Below, piece after piece: positions 8,185 to 16,766 of a stretch of 64,000 bases of DNA (within the stretch, counting starts at the first letter, position 1; every line of letters begins with the position of its first letter). The notes below the pieces were generated by a model that was not told the origin of the DNA, ran no database searches, and saw only the letters and a list, made by a program, of their open reading frames with translations. Position numbers and translations under genes: made by a program. This DNA comes from CAVRJC01 sp964505725 (lineage in GTDB: Bacteria; Actinomycetota; Acidimicrobiia; IMCC26256; DASPTH01), in NCBI GenBank assembly GCA_964505725.1, contig CAZDJK010000061.1, positions 8,731 through 72,730 on the forward strand. The letters run 5' to 3'.

Positions 8185-9066
8185 TCACACCGCGTGTTCG
8201 GGGACCTGCAGCTCCTTGCGGGCCTTGGCGATGTCGGACTGGTACTTGAGGAGCACGTGCAACGTCTCGCCGATGGTCGCGGGGTCGACCTCGGACCGGC
8301 CCAGGTAGAGCAGCGTCCGCGCCCAGTCGATGGTCTCCGAGATCGACGGCGCCTTCTTCAGCTCGAGCTGGCGGATCGAGCGCACGACGCGCGCGATCTG
8401 GTCGGCGAGCGCCTCGTCGATCTCGGGGACTCGCACCCGCACGATGTCCTTCTCGCGCTCGATGCTCGGGTAGTCGATGTGGAGGTAGAGGCAACGGCGC
8501 TTCAACGCCTCCGACAGCTCGCGCGTGTTGTTGGAGGTGAGGATCACGATCGGCCGCTGCTGGTGGCCGACGATGGTGCCGAGCTCGGGGACCGACACCT
8601 GGAAGTCGGACAGCACCTCGAGGAGCAAGGCCTCGGTCTCGATCTCGACTCGGTCGACCTCGTCGATCAGCAGCACCACCGGATCCTCGGAGCGGATCGC
8701 CTCGAGAAGCGGGCGCGTGAGCAGGAAGGGCTCGGAGAAGATGTCGGCCTCGACGACCTCCCAGCTCGTCTCGTGCTCACGGTCGGCCTGGATGCGCAGG
8801 AGCTGCTTCTTGTAGTTCCACTCGTAGAGCGCCTTGGCCTCGTCGAGGCCCTCGTAGCACTGTAGGCGGATCAGCCGGGAGCCGGTCACGGTGGCGACGG
8901 CCTTCGCGAGCTCCGTCTTGCCGACGCCCGCGGGGCCCTCGATCAGCACCGGCTTCTCGAGCCGATCCGCGAGGAACACCACGCCCGCGATACCGGGGTC
9001 GGCCAGGTAGTCGGCTTCGCGCAGTCGCGAGATCACCTTGTCGACCGATTCGAATCTCTCCGCCAT
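8185..9066 (-). CDS. MoxR-family AAA+ ATPase
   Basis: 293 aa. Walker A is GPAGVGKTELAKA (around residues 44-56). Walker B is VLLIDEVDRVE, sensor 1 is ILTSNNTRELSEALKRRCLYLHIDYP including the Arg finger. This is the MoxR/CoxD type, an oligomeric ATPase that remodels or matures target proteins together with a VWA partner. It lies immediately upstream of that partner in the same operon. The gene is 65 nt from the proA stop. Confidence 0.92.
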   Translation of the reverse strand: MAERFESVDKVISRLREADYLADPGIAGVVFLADRLEKPVLIEGPAGVGKTELAKAVATVTGSRLIRLQCYEGLDEAKALYEWNYKKQLLRIQADREHETSWEVVEADIFSEPFLLTRPLLEAIRSEDPVVLLIDEVDRVEIETEALLLEVLSDFQVSVPELGTIVGHQQRPIVILTSNNTRELSEALKRRCLYLHIDYPSIEREKDIVRVRVPEIDEALADQIARVVRSIRQLELKKAPSISETIDWARTLLYLGRSEVDPATIGETLHVLLKYQSDIAKARKELQVPEHAV

Positions 9067-9131
9067 GTCTCCGCTCTCGTTCGCTTCGCGCTCGTCCGCG
9101 CAACTCTCGGGCGGCTCGCCCGGCCACCTTC

Positions 9132-10388
9132 CTAGCCGCGGAGCTGCCCCTCACCCCACACGAGGTACTTGTAGGTCGTGAGCTCGCGCAACCCCATGGG
9201 ACCACGGGCGTGCAGCTTCTGGGTGGAGATGCCGATCTCGGCTCCGAGGCCGAACTCACCGCCGTCCACGAAGCGCGTCGACGCGTTCACGAGCACGGTC
9301 CCGCTGTCGACCTCACGCGTGAAACGCCGCGCCGCGTCGAGGTCGCGGGTCACGATCGCCTCACTGTGACCGGATCCGTAGCGGTTCACGTGCGCGATCG
9401 CGGCGTCGAGCGACGGCACCACCGCGATGCTCAGCTCCAGGGCGAGGAATTCCTTCGCGAAGTCGGCGTCGGTCGCCACGCCCATCGCCGGCCACCGGGC
9501 GCGGGAACCCTCGTCGCCGACGAGCGCGACGTCGTGCTCGGCGAGCGCGGCACACACGACCGGTAGGAACGCGTCGGCAACCGCCTCGTGCACGACCAGC
9601 GACTCGGCGGCGTTGCACACGCTCGGTCGGCTCGTCTTGGCGTTGACCACGAGCGCAAGCGCGGTGTCGAGGTGGGCGTGCTCGTCGACGTACACGTGGC
9701 AGTTGCCGTCGCCGTCGATGATCACAGGCACGGTGGCGTGCTCGCGGATGCTCGCGATGAGCGCGTGGCCGCCCCGCGGGATCAGGAGGTCGACGCAGTC
9801 GTCGAGCTGCATGAGCTCGACCGCGGCCTCGTGGCGGACGTCGTCGACCAGGATCACGCCGTCCTCCGGCAGGCCGGCCTTGTCGAGGCCCTCGCGGAGC
9901 ACGTCGACGATCGCGGTGTTGGAGCCGTGCGCGCTGGCGGAGCCGCGGAGGAGCACCGCGTTGCCCGACTTGATGCAGATGCCGGCGGCGTCGCTCGTGA
10001 CATTGGGTCGGTTCTCGTAGATGATCGCCACCACGCCGATGGGAACCCGGACCCGCTCGATCAGGAGCCCGTTCGGGCGGGTCGAGCCGTCGATGAGCTC
10101 CCCGACCGGATCGGGCAGCGCGGCGAGGTCGCGCAGCCCGTCGGCCATGGCGGCGATGCGGGCATCGCTGAGGCGGAGGCGGTCGAGCGGACCCGGCGCC
10201 ATGCCGTCGGCGGCGGCGTCGTCGACGTCGGCCGCGTTGGCCGCGAGCACGTCGGCGGCGCGGGCGACGAGGAGGTCGGCGGCGGTGAGGAGCGCGGCGT
10301 TCTTCTCCGCGCTCGAAGCGCCTGCCACGTGCGGCGAGGCGGCTCTGGCCCGTCGCCCCAGCTCGCGAACTGCTGCGGGCGCAGGCAT
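9132..10388 (-). CDS. proA: Gamma-glutamyl phosphate reductase
   Basis: 418 aa ProA. It reduces glutamyl-5-phosphate to glutamate semialdehyde in proline synthesis. It belongs to the aldehyde-dehydrogenase superfamily; catalytic Cys258 sits in SRPSVCNAAESLVVH. ENRPNVTSDAAG and GLGAEIGISTQKLHARGPMGL are family landmarks. The frame extends upstream, but ATG 10388 matches the family N-terminus and has TACACT 7 nt before it. proB lies 498 nt upstream, an unusually large gap for this pair. Confidence 0.95.
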   Translation of the reverse strand: MPAPAAVRELGRRARAASPHVAGASSAEKNAALLTAADLLVARAADVLAANAADVDDAAADGMAPGPLDRLRLSDARIAAMADGLRDLAALPDPVGELIDGSTRPNGLLIERVRVPIGVVAIIYENRPNVTSDAAGICIKSGNAVLLRGSASAHGSNTAIVDVLREGLDKAGLPEDGVILVDDVRHEAAVELMQLDDCVDLLIPRGGHALIASIREHATVPVIIDGDGNCHVYVDEHAHLDTALALVVNAKTSRPSVCNAAESLVVHEAVADAFLPVVCAALAEHDVALVGDEGSRARWPAMGVATDADFAKEFLALELSIAVVPSLDAAIAHVNRYGSGHSEAIVTRDLDAARRFTREVDSGTVLVNASTRFVDGGEFGLGAEIGISTQKLHARGPMGLRELTTYKYLVWGEGQLRG

Positions 10389-10886
10389 GCGGGCGAGTGT
10401 ACCGCCAGGTCGCGAGACCCTTCGGGGCGATTCGCCCGCCGATTCGCCAACGAAGGAGACCTCTCGCGGCGATTGGGTGTGGGAGGTCGCGGATGCGCAC
10501 ACTCATGCTGCGAGGCGCGAGTGCGTCGACATGACGAGAGAAGCGCCAGGAACGCGTGCCGGGTCTGGGAGGCGACGGGGCTGGTCGCCGGACCGCGCTG
10601 CCCACAGGCGCAGCGGCCGGGCGACGCAGCCCCACCGTCCTCCCTCTCCTCGCCGACCGTCGAAGCCCTCGTGAGAAGGCTCTCCCCCCGCCGGCCGGCG
10701 ACGAGTAGCGGCCCGTAGTGTGACGGAACTCGCCTCGGCGCGCAAGAGCGCGCGGCACGGTACGTGGGCGATGCGGCCACCCGGTACGCACGAATTGGCC
10801 ACTTTCGTCAGGTGTCGTCCCTGCGTTGAGTGGCCGGTCGACCACGCTCGACGCTGGGACGCGCGCGTCACCCCGTCCCGTACGGG
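10389..10886. other. 498-nt proB-proA intergenic region, no convincing gene
   Basis: Short ORFs exist on both strands, but none has family-like sequence, a clear ribosome-binding site or a consistent wobble pattern. The proA -10 box is at its left edge. I looked for RNase P, SRP RNA and tRNA signatures and saw none. A structured RNA cannot be excluded. Confidence 0.5.
10396..10401 (-). promoter_or_regulatory. Probable -10 box of proA (leaderless)
   Basis: TACACT on the minus strand, 7 nt before the proA ATG at 10388. No Shine-Dalgarno sequence lies between them, supporting a leaderless transcript and the chosen start. Confidence 0.55.
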
Positions 10887-11978
10887 TCAGGGAAGCACCA
10901 CGAGGTCGTCGCGGTGCACGACCTCGTGGGGCTGACCTTCAGCGAGGTCCGACGTGCGGCGGCCCGCCGCGGCGCGCAGCGCCGCCGACGGGTAGCGCAC
11001 CAGACCCTTCGCGAACGGGCGGCCGGCGTCGTCGACGATCTCGACCGCCGCGTCGACGTCGAACGTGCCCTCGACCGCGCGCACGCCCGCGGGGAGCAGC
11101 GAGCGGTGGTCCATGCACAGCGCTCGCCGCGCGCCCTCGTCGACCACGATGCGCCCGGACGCGCCGAGCGCGAACGCGATCCACAGCTTGCGGCTCGGGA
11201 GTCGCTGGGCGCGCGGCCGCACCACGGTGCCGACGGCGCGGCCTTCGATCGCGTTGGTGATCACGTCGGGTTCGCCGGCGCCCGCGATCACCGCGCGCAC
11301 GCCCGACCATGCGGCGATCTTTGCGGCGGCGAGCTTGCTCGCCATGCCTCCGCTCCCCCGCGAGGAGCCCGCACCGCCGGCGAGCGCCTCGAGCGCGGCG
11401 TCCACCTCCACGATCTCCTCGATCAGCGACGCGCCGTCGTCGAGCCGCGGGTCGGCGGTGAGGACCCCGGGCGTGTCCGTGAGCAGCACCAGCACCTCTG
11501 CCCGGAGCAGGTGCGACACCAGCGCCGCCAGGCGGTCGTTGTCGCCATAGCGGATCTCGTCGTCGGCCACGGTGTCGTTCTCGTTCACGACCGGCACGAC
11601 GCCGAGGTCGACGAGGCGTCGGAGCGTGTCGCGCGCGTGGAGATACTGGCGGCGCACGCCGAAGTCGTGGGGCGTGAGCAGCACCTGTCCTGCGACCAGC
11701 CCACGTTCCTGGAGCACCTGGCGGATGCGCTCCATGAGCCGCGGCTGGCCGACCGCGGCGAGCGCCTGCAATGTACCGATGTCGTGCGGTCGGGCGCCCA
11801 TGCCGAGCACCGGGAGCCCGGCCGCGACCGCGCCCGAGCACACGAGGACGACTTCGTGCCCTGCCGCGCGTGCAGCCGCGATCCCGTCACAGATGCGCGC
11901 CAGCGACGCCTCGTCGACCTCGCCCCGCTCGGACGTCAGCGACGAGCTTCCCACCTTCACCACCGCGGTGCGCGCCAT
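10887..11978 (-). CDS. proB: Glutamate 5-kinase
   Basis: 363 aa ProB, first enzyme of proline synthesis. The amino-acid kinase domain starts at once with VVKVGSSSLT and continues with VLVCSGAVAAG, NENDTVADDEIRYGDNDRLAALV and the GSGGMASKLAAAKIA loop. A C-terminal PUA domain (about residues 265-350) matches the long bacterial form. The ATG shares one base with the obg stop (TGATG), indicating translational coupling. Feedback inhibition by proline is expected from the family. Confidence 0.95.
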   Translation of the reverse strand: MARTAVVKVGSSSLTSERGEVDEASLARICDGIAAARAAGHEVVLVCSGAVAAGLPVLGMGARPHDIGTLQALAAVGQPRLMERIRQVLQERGLVAGQVLLTPHDFGVRRQYLHARDTLRRLVDLGVVPVVNENDTVADDEIRYGDNDRLAALVSHLLRAEVLVLLTDTPGVLTADPRLDDGASLIEEIVEVDAALEALAGGAGSSRGSGGMASKLAAAKIAAWSGVRAVIAGAGEPDVITNAIEGRAVGTVVRPRAQRLPSRKLWIAFALGASGRIVVDEGARRALCMDHRSLLPAGVRAVEGTFDVDAAVEIVDDAGRPFAKGLVRYPSAALRAAAGRRTSDLAEGQPHEVVHRDDLVVLP

Positions 11979-13213
11979 CAGGCCAAGCCTTCCACGTACT
12001 CGAGCTCGACGGGCCCGACCCGGACGAGGTCGCCCTCCCGGGCTCCCGCGCGCGCCAGCGCGCGCTCGACGCCCATGCGCCGCAGCCGCTCCTGCACGTA
12101 CGCGAGGGCGTCCTCGTTGGTGAGGTCGGCCATCGCGACGACACGCTCCGCGTGCCGCCCGCTGACGCGCCATCCGCCGTCGTCGTCGCGCGTGACGGAG
12201 AAGCCCTCCTCCATGGGCCGCAACACGACGAACGGTTCCCGTTCCGGCTCCACCGCCCGCGCGTCGTCCACGGCCACCGCGATGCGCCCGAGCAGCTCGT
12301 CGAGCCCCGCGTGGGTCACCGCCGACACCGCGAGCGCGTCGGGTCTGTCGAGCGGCCAGCACGCGACGTCGGCCCGGCTCCCGACGACGATCCGGGGCCG
12401 CTCGAGCAGCTCGGGTCGGTAGCGGCCGAGCTCGTCGAGGAGGACCGCCTCCTGCTCCACCGGCCGGCGTTCCGGAGCCGCGAGGTCGAGGAGCAGGACG
12501 AGCACTCGGGCCCGCTCGACGTGTCGGAGGAACCGGTGCCCGAGGCCGCGTCCCTCGGCGGCGCCCTCGATCAGGCCGGGGATGTCGGCGAGCGCCAGCT
12601 CGTGGCCGCGGAAGCGCACCACGCCGAGGTGAGGCTCCAATGTGGTGAACGGGTAGTCGGCGATCCTCGGCTTCGCCGCGCTGACGGCCGCGATGAGCGT
12701 CGACTTGCCGGCATTCGGGAACCCGACGAGGGCGGCGTCGGCGAGCAGCTTCACCTCGAAGCGCAGCCAGTGTTCCTCGCCGTATTCGCCCTGCTCCGCG
12801 AAGCCCGGTGCCCGGCGCGCGTTGGAGAGGAACCGGGCGTTGCCGCGCCCGCCGCGCCCCCCGCGGGCGGCGAGGTAGCGGTCGCCGTGGTGCACGAGGT
12901 CGGCGAGCACCGAACCGTCGCGGTCGCGCACGAGCGTCCCTTCGGGAACGCCGACGACGAGGTCCGCGCCGCGCGCCCCGTGCTTCTGGCGTCCCGCACC
13001 GTGCTTGCCCGACGCCGCGCGCCGGTGCGGGTGGTCCCGGAGGCCCAGCAGCGACGCCACGTTGCGATCCGCCTCGACGTACACGTCGCCGCCCGCGCCG
13101 CCGTCGCCGCCGTCGGGGCCGCCCTTGGGAACGTGCGCCTCACGGCGGAACGACACCGCGCCCGCGCCACCGTCGCCGCCGCGCACGTTGACCTGGACCT
13201 CGTCGACGAACAT
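11978..13213 (-). CDS. obg: Obg/CgtA GTPase
   Basis: 411 aa GTPase involved in 50S maturation and stress control. Order of domains: glycine-rich Obg fold (residues 1-157, VRGGDGGAGAVSFRREAHVPKGG), G domain with P-loop GFPNAGKST, G3 DIPG (LADIPGLIEGA) and a diverged G4/G5 region, then an OCT domain near residues 330-410 (RVSGRHAERVVAMADLTNEDAL). It sits in the standard rplU-rpmA-obg order. Confidence 0.95.
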   Translation of the reverse strand: MFVDEVQVNVRGGDGGAGAVSFRREAHVPKGGPDGGDGGAGGDVYVEADRNVASLLGLRDHPHRRAASGKHGAGRQKHGARGADLVVGVPEGTLVRDRDGSVLADLVHHGDRYLAARGGRGGRGNARFLSNARRAPGFAEQGEYGEEHWLRFEVKLLADAALVGFPNAGKSTLIAAVSAAKPRIADYPFTTLEPHLGVVRFRGHELALADIPGLIEGAAEGRGLGHRFLRHVERARVLVLLLDLAAPERRPVEQEAVLLDELGRYRPELLERPRIVVGSRADVACWPLDRPDALAVSAVTHAGLDELLGRIAVAVDDARAVEPEREPFVVLRPMEEGFSVTRDDDGGWRVSGRHAERVVAMADLTNEDALAYVQERLRRMGVERALARAGAREGDLVRVGPVELEYVEGLA

Positions 13214-13283
13214 CGCGGATCAGCGTAGGGACCGGGCGCGAGACCGGGCGCGAGAACCCGGCACGGGCCGGGGGCCCGCGGAG

Positions 13284-13553
13284 TCAGGCGCCGGGAGCGG
13301 ACGCGCCCGGGAGCACGTCGACCAGCTTGCGCCCGCGCCGGTAGCCGAAGCGCACGACGCCGTCCGCGGTGGCGAACAGCGTGTCGTCGCTCCCTTTCCC
13401 CACGTTCTCACCGGGGTGGAACCGGGTGCCGCGCTGGCGCACGATGATCGAGCCCGCGCTCACCTCGGTGCCGCTGTAGATCTTCACGCCGAGGCGCTGG
13501 GCGGCGGAGTCGCGCCCGTTGCGCGACGAGGCCGCGCCCTTCTTCTTCGACAT
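13284..13553 (-). CDS. rpmA: 50S ribosomal protein bL27
   Basis: 89 aa. It starts MSKKKGAASSRNGRDS; the N-terminus reaches the peptidyl-transferase centre in the ribosome. GTRFHPGENVGKGSDDTLFA is typical of bL27. The start shares one base with the rplU stop (TGATG). There is no N-terminal cleavable extension of the Firmicutes type. Confidence 0.96.
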   Translation of the reverse strand: MSKKKGAASSRNGRDSAAQRLGVKIYSGTEVSAGSIIVRQRGTRFHPGENVGKGSDDTLFATADGVVRFGYRRGRKLVDVLPGASAPGA

Positions 13554-13996
13554 CAGGCCTCCTCGGCGGCGTGCTCGGCAGCGGCGTGCTCGGCAGCGGC
13601 GTGCTTGGCAGCGGCGTGCTCGGCGGGCACGTCACCGGTGATCGCGTCCTCGGCGGCACCCCCGCTGGCCGCCCGCGACCGCGACCGGCCCTTGGTGATG
13701 CCGGTGATCTCGATGACCGAGAGGTGCTGGCGGTGCCCGTAGCGGCGGCGGTTGTTGCTCTTCGGCTTGTAGGTGAAGCCGTCGATCTTGGGGCCGCGGG
13801 CCTCGCCCACCACCTTCGCCTTCACCGACGCCCCCGAGAGCTCGCGGGGCGTGGCGAGCACCGTCTCGCCGTCGACGAGGAGGACGGGATGCAGCTCCAC
13901 GACGTCGCCGTCGTCGCCGGCGACGCGCTCGACCTCGAGCCGCTCACCCTTCTGCACCTTGTACTGCTTGCCGCCGGTGCGGATGACTGCGTACAT
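13553..13996 (-). CDS. rplU: 50S ribosomal protein bL21 with Ala/His/Glu repeat tail
   Basis: 147 aa. Residues 1-102 are ordinary bL21 (MYAVIRTGGKQYKVQ to KSNNRRRYGHRQHLSVIEI). About 40 extra residues follow, ending in a repeat of AEHAA units encoded by 15-bp DNA repeats. ATG 13996 is chosen because the family begins with MYAVI and GAGGGG lies 10 nt upstream; a TTG at 14017 is a possible but unlikely earlier start. First gene of rplU-rpmA-obg-proB. Confidence 0.95.
   Translation of the reverse strand: MYAVIRTGGKQYKVQKGERLEVERVAGDDGDVVELHPVLLVDGETVLATPRELSGASVKAKVVGEARGPKIDGFTYKPKSNNRRRYGHRQHLSVIEITGITKGRSRSRAASGGAAEDAITGDVPAEHAAAKHAAAEHAAAEHAAEEA
13566..13624 (-). repeat. Four tandem 15-bp repeats within rplU
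   Basis: Unit GCGGCGTGCTCGGCA (plus strand) occurs at 13566, 13581, 13596 and 13611. There is a single change in copy three and divergence at the end of copy four. On the coding strand each unit adds five residues of the Ala/His/Glu tail of bL21. In-frame repeat length suggests copy number could change without breaking the gene. Confidence 0.9.
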
Positions 13997-14036
13997 GCGC
14001 GACGAACCCCTCGCCAACGATCCGGGACCGCTCAGA

Positions 14037-16013
14037 CTACCGCATGCCTGCCAGCAGCGACTCGTCGAGGAGGAAGCCGCGGCCGTGGCAGGTGGGGCAC
14101 GTCTCGCTGAACGACTCGACCAGGCCCTCGGAGATCCGCTTCCGCGTCATCTCGACCAGGCAGAGCTCCGACATCTCGAACGCCTGCGTTCGGGTCTTGT
14201 CGCGGGCGAGCGCGTCGCGGAACACCCGCATGGTCTCGTCGCGGTTGGCCTTCACCTCCATGTCGATGAAGTCGATGACGATGATCCCGCCGATGTCACG
14301 CAGCCGGAGCTGGCGCGCGATCTCCTCCGCCGCCTCGAGGTTGTTGCGGAACACCGTCTCCTCGAGGTTGGTGCGGCCCACGTTCTTGCCCGTGTTCACG
14401 TCGATCACGGTGAGCGCCTCGGTGCGCTCGATCACGAGCGAGCCCCCGGAGGGGAGCCACACCTTGCGGTCGAGCGCCTTCACGAGCTGCTCCTGGATGT
14501 GGAACCGCTCGAAGATCGGCAGGCCCTCCTCCGCGGCGTCGTAGTACTCGATCCGGTCGGCGAGCTCGGGCGCGATCGCCTCCACGTAGGCGCGGGTCTC
14601 CTCGTACAGCGCGCGGTCGTCGATGATGACGCCGCGGTACTCCTTGGTGAACTCCTCGCGGATGAGCCGCAACACGAGATCGGGCTCCTGGTAGAGCAGC
14701 TTGGCCGACTTCGTCTTCGACGCGAGGTCGGAGATCTGCTCCCACTGCGAGCGGAGACGGCGTACGTCGCGCTCGAGCTCCTCCCGTGTCGCACCCTCGG
14801 CCGCCGTCCGCACGATCAGACCCGCGTCGTCGGGACGAATCTCGTCGAGGATCCGCCGGAGGCGCTTGCGCTCGTCGTCGGGGAGGCGCTTCGAGATGCC
14901 GTAGGTGTCGGGCTCGCCCGGCACCATCACCAGGAACCGGCCCGCGAGGCTCACCTCCTGGGTCAGCCGCGCACCCTTGTGGGCGATCGGGTTCTTGGTG
15001 ACCTGCACCACGATGTGCTGGCCGTTCCGCAGCATGCGCTCGATCTTCGGCCGCGCGCCGCCCTCCACGTCGGACGGGTCGAACGCGACGTCGCCGCGGT
15101 AGAGCACGCCGTTCTTCGGCGTGCCGATGTCGATGAACGCGGCCTCCATCCCGGGGAGCACGTTCTGGACCCGCCCGAGGTAGATGTTGCCGTCGATCGA
15201 GTCGGTGCCGCTCGGCGTCGCCAAGGTGTGCTCGACGAGGCTGCGCCCCTCGAGCACCGCGATGTGGGTGTGGCCGCCGTCGAGCACGTGCACGCACATG
15301 AGGTAGCGCCCGGCGGGCCGGCCCTTGCGGGTACGGCCGCGGCGCCGCTCGAGCACGTCGTCGTCGAGCTCGAGCACGAGGTCGTCGCCCACGCCGAGGT
15401 CGGCATGCACGACGTCGTCGGCCGTCGCCCCGGCGGGCACGCGTCCGCCGCCCGCGGGCGTGCCCGCGGGCGCTCCGGTGCCGGTCCCGCGGCTCCGGCC
15501 GCGACCGCCTCGGCGCCGGCGGCGACGGGGCGTCGACGGGGCGCTGCCGTTGGCCGCAGTCGCAGGCGACGGGCTCGGTGGTGCCGGGCGGGTGTCGCCG
15601 ATCTTGGGTCTCGTGGCGGCAGGCCGATCGCCGGCGACCGGCGCCGGCGTGCCCGTCTCGGGGAGGCCGGCCTCCTCGCGCGCGGTCACCGCGACGTCGT
15701 CGTCGGTGAGACCGCGATCGACGCCTTCGTCTTCGTAGCTCTGCGGCTCCCGCCGCTCGTTCGCGGCGTTCGCGGCGCCCGCGCCGGCAGGGCGCTTGCG
15801 GTTGCGACCGCCCCGGGAACCCCGCCGGCGGCGCCGGCGTGGCGGGGCGTCGGGATCCGCGCTCGACGCGGCCGCGCGCTCGGCGGGCTCAGGCGGCCCC
15901 GTGGGCTCGCGGCCCGAATCCGCGTCGGACAGGGGCTCGATGGTGGGCTCGGTGGCGCGGCGTGCGCCCACCGATGAGGAGGCGGTCGCCTCCGGGATGG
16001 TCTCGTCGGACAT
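14037..16013 (-). CDS. rng: Ribonuclease E/G family endoribonuclease
   Basis: 658 aa. Residues 1 to about 215 are a Pro/Arg/Ala-rich, probably disordered extension. Then come the S1 domain (NIYLGRVQNVLPGMEAAFIDIG), the sensor and DNase-like catalytic core with metal ligands in LTVIDVNTGKNVG and IIVIDFIDME, and the Zn-link CPTCHGRG near the C-terminus. It processes and degrades RNA, including rRNA precursors. AGAAGGA 4 nt before the ATG is a strong ribosome-binding site. Actinobacterial enzymes carry extensions on either side of this core, so rne/rng naming is a matter of convention. Confidence 0.93.
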   Translation of the reverse strand: MSDETIPEATASSSVGARRATEPTIEPLSDADSGREPTGPPEPAERAAASSADPDAPPRRRRRRGSRGGRNRKRPAGAGAANAANERREPQSYEDEGVDRGLTDDDVAVTAREEAGLPETGTPAPVAGDRPAATRPKIGDTRPAPPSPSPATAANGSAPSTPRRRRRRGGRGRSRGTGTGAPAGTPAGGGRVPAGATADDVVHADLGVGDDLVLELDDDVLERRRGRTRKGRPAGRYLMCVHVLDGGHTHIAVLEGRSLVEHTLATPSGTDSIDGNIYLGRVQNVLPGMEAAFIDIGTPKNGVLYRGDVAFDPSDVEGGARPKIERMLRNGQHIVVQVTKNPIAHKGARLTQEVSLAGRFLVMVPGEPDTYGISKRLPDDERKRLRRILDEIRPDDAGLIVRTAAEGATREELERDVRRLRSQWEQISDLASKTKSAKLLYQEPDLVLRLIREEFTKEYRGVIIDDRALYEETRAYVEAIAPELADRIEYYDAAEEGLPIFERFHIQEQLVKALDRKVWLPSGGSLVIERTEALTVIDVNTGKNVGRTNLEETVFRNNLEAAEEIARQLRLRDIGGIIVIDFIDMEVKANRDETMRVFRDALARDKTRTQAFEMSELCLVEMTRKRISEGLVESFSETCPTCHGRGFLLDESLLAGMR

Positions 16014-16025
16014 TGATTCCTTCTC

Positions 16026-16766
16026 TCACGACGCGCGCACCTCCACGGCGCGCGCGAGCGCGTCGGCTTCCAGCGGTTCCACCCGCGCGCCGTCGCGCTC
16101 GATCCATTGTGCAGTTCGGATGACACGGTGCTCGGAGAGGATCCTCCCGTCGCACGCGAGGGCATCGAGCACCTCACGCGGTCGGGCACCGCGAGGTTGG
16201 GTCGACAGCTCGAGCTCGAGCGCCGGGAGCGTTCCCGATACGCCGAGCCAGATGGAGCGGATCACGGGCCGGATGTCGTCGACCGTCTGCCGGCCCTTGC
16301 GGGTGCGGGTCACCCTGAGCTCGCGACTGGCGAGCGCGGCGCGGACGGCAGGCTCCAGCACCGTCCCTCCCACGATCTCGCCGTCGTCGTCGGCGACGAC
16401 GACGCGGTACGCGACGAGCGTCACCGCCTCCTGCAGCGCGGGTGCCCGCTCGGCGAGCCGCGCCGCGCCGGTGACGTCGATTCCGTCCGGGAGCGCGGGC
16501 GAGAGGCGCTCCGGCAGCGCGTCGGCGTCGACAGGTTCCCGCAGCTCGACGTCGAGGTACTCGGCGTCGCTCTCGTGGCCGACCGAGAGCGCGAGGCCGA
16601 AGCTGACCTTGGGCCGGGGCGCGAACCCGAGCGTGAACGCGAGCGGCAGCTCCTCGATGCGGAAGGCACGCTCGAACGCCCGGGCGACGTCGCGGTGCGA
16701 CACGAACCGCACCCGCCCCCGCTTCGAGAAGCGCAGCCGCACCGGGAACCCGGCGTCGCCCCTCAT
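16026..16766 (-). CDS. DUF2344 (TIGR03936) radical-SAM-linked protein
   Basis: 246 aa. The opening (FPVRLRFSKRGRVRFVSHRDVARAFERA) and the FTLGFAPRPKVSFGLALSVGHES block are the signature of the DUF2344 family. Members are encoded beside, or fused to, TIGR03960 radical-SAM proteins. The start overlaps the radical-SAM gene by 4 nt (ATGA). It precedes RNase E/G in the same operon, an arrangement often kept in actinobacteria. The biochemical role is unknown; tRNA or ribosome-related modification is often guessed. Confidence 0.9.
   Translation of the reverse strand: MRGDAGFPVRLRFSKRGRVRFVSHRDVARAFERAFRIEELPLAFTLGFAPRPKVSFGLALSVGHESDAEYLDVELREPVDADALPERLSPALPDGIDVTGAARLAERAPALQEAVTLVAYRVVVADDDGEIVGGTVLEPAVRAALASRELRVTRTRKGRQTVDDIRPVIRSIWLGVSGTLPALELELSTQPRGARPREVLDALACDGRILSEHRVIRTAQWIERDGARVEPLEADALARAVEVRAS

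Noticed and set aside
10503..10871. 122-codon minus-strand frame in the proB-proA gap
   Set aside because: No ribosome-binding site, irregular wobble bases and no protein-like pattern.
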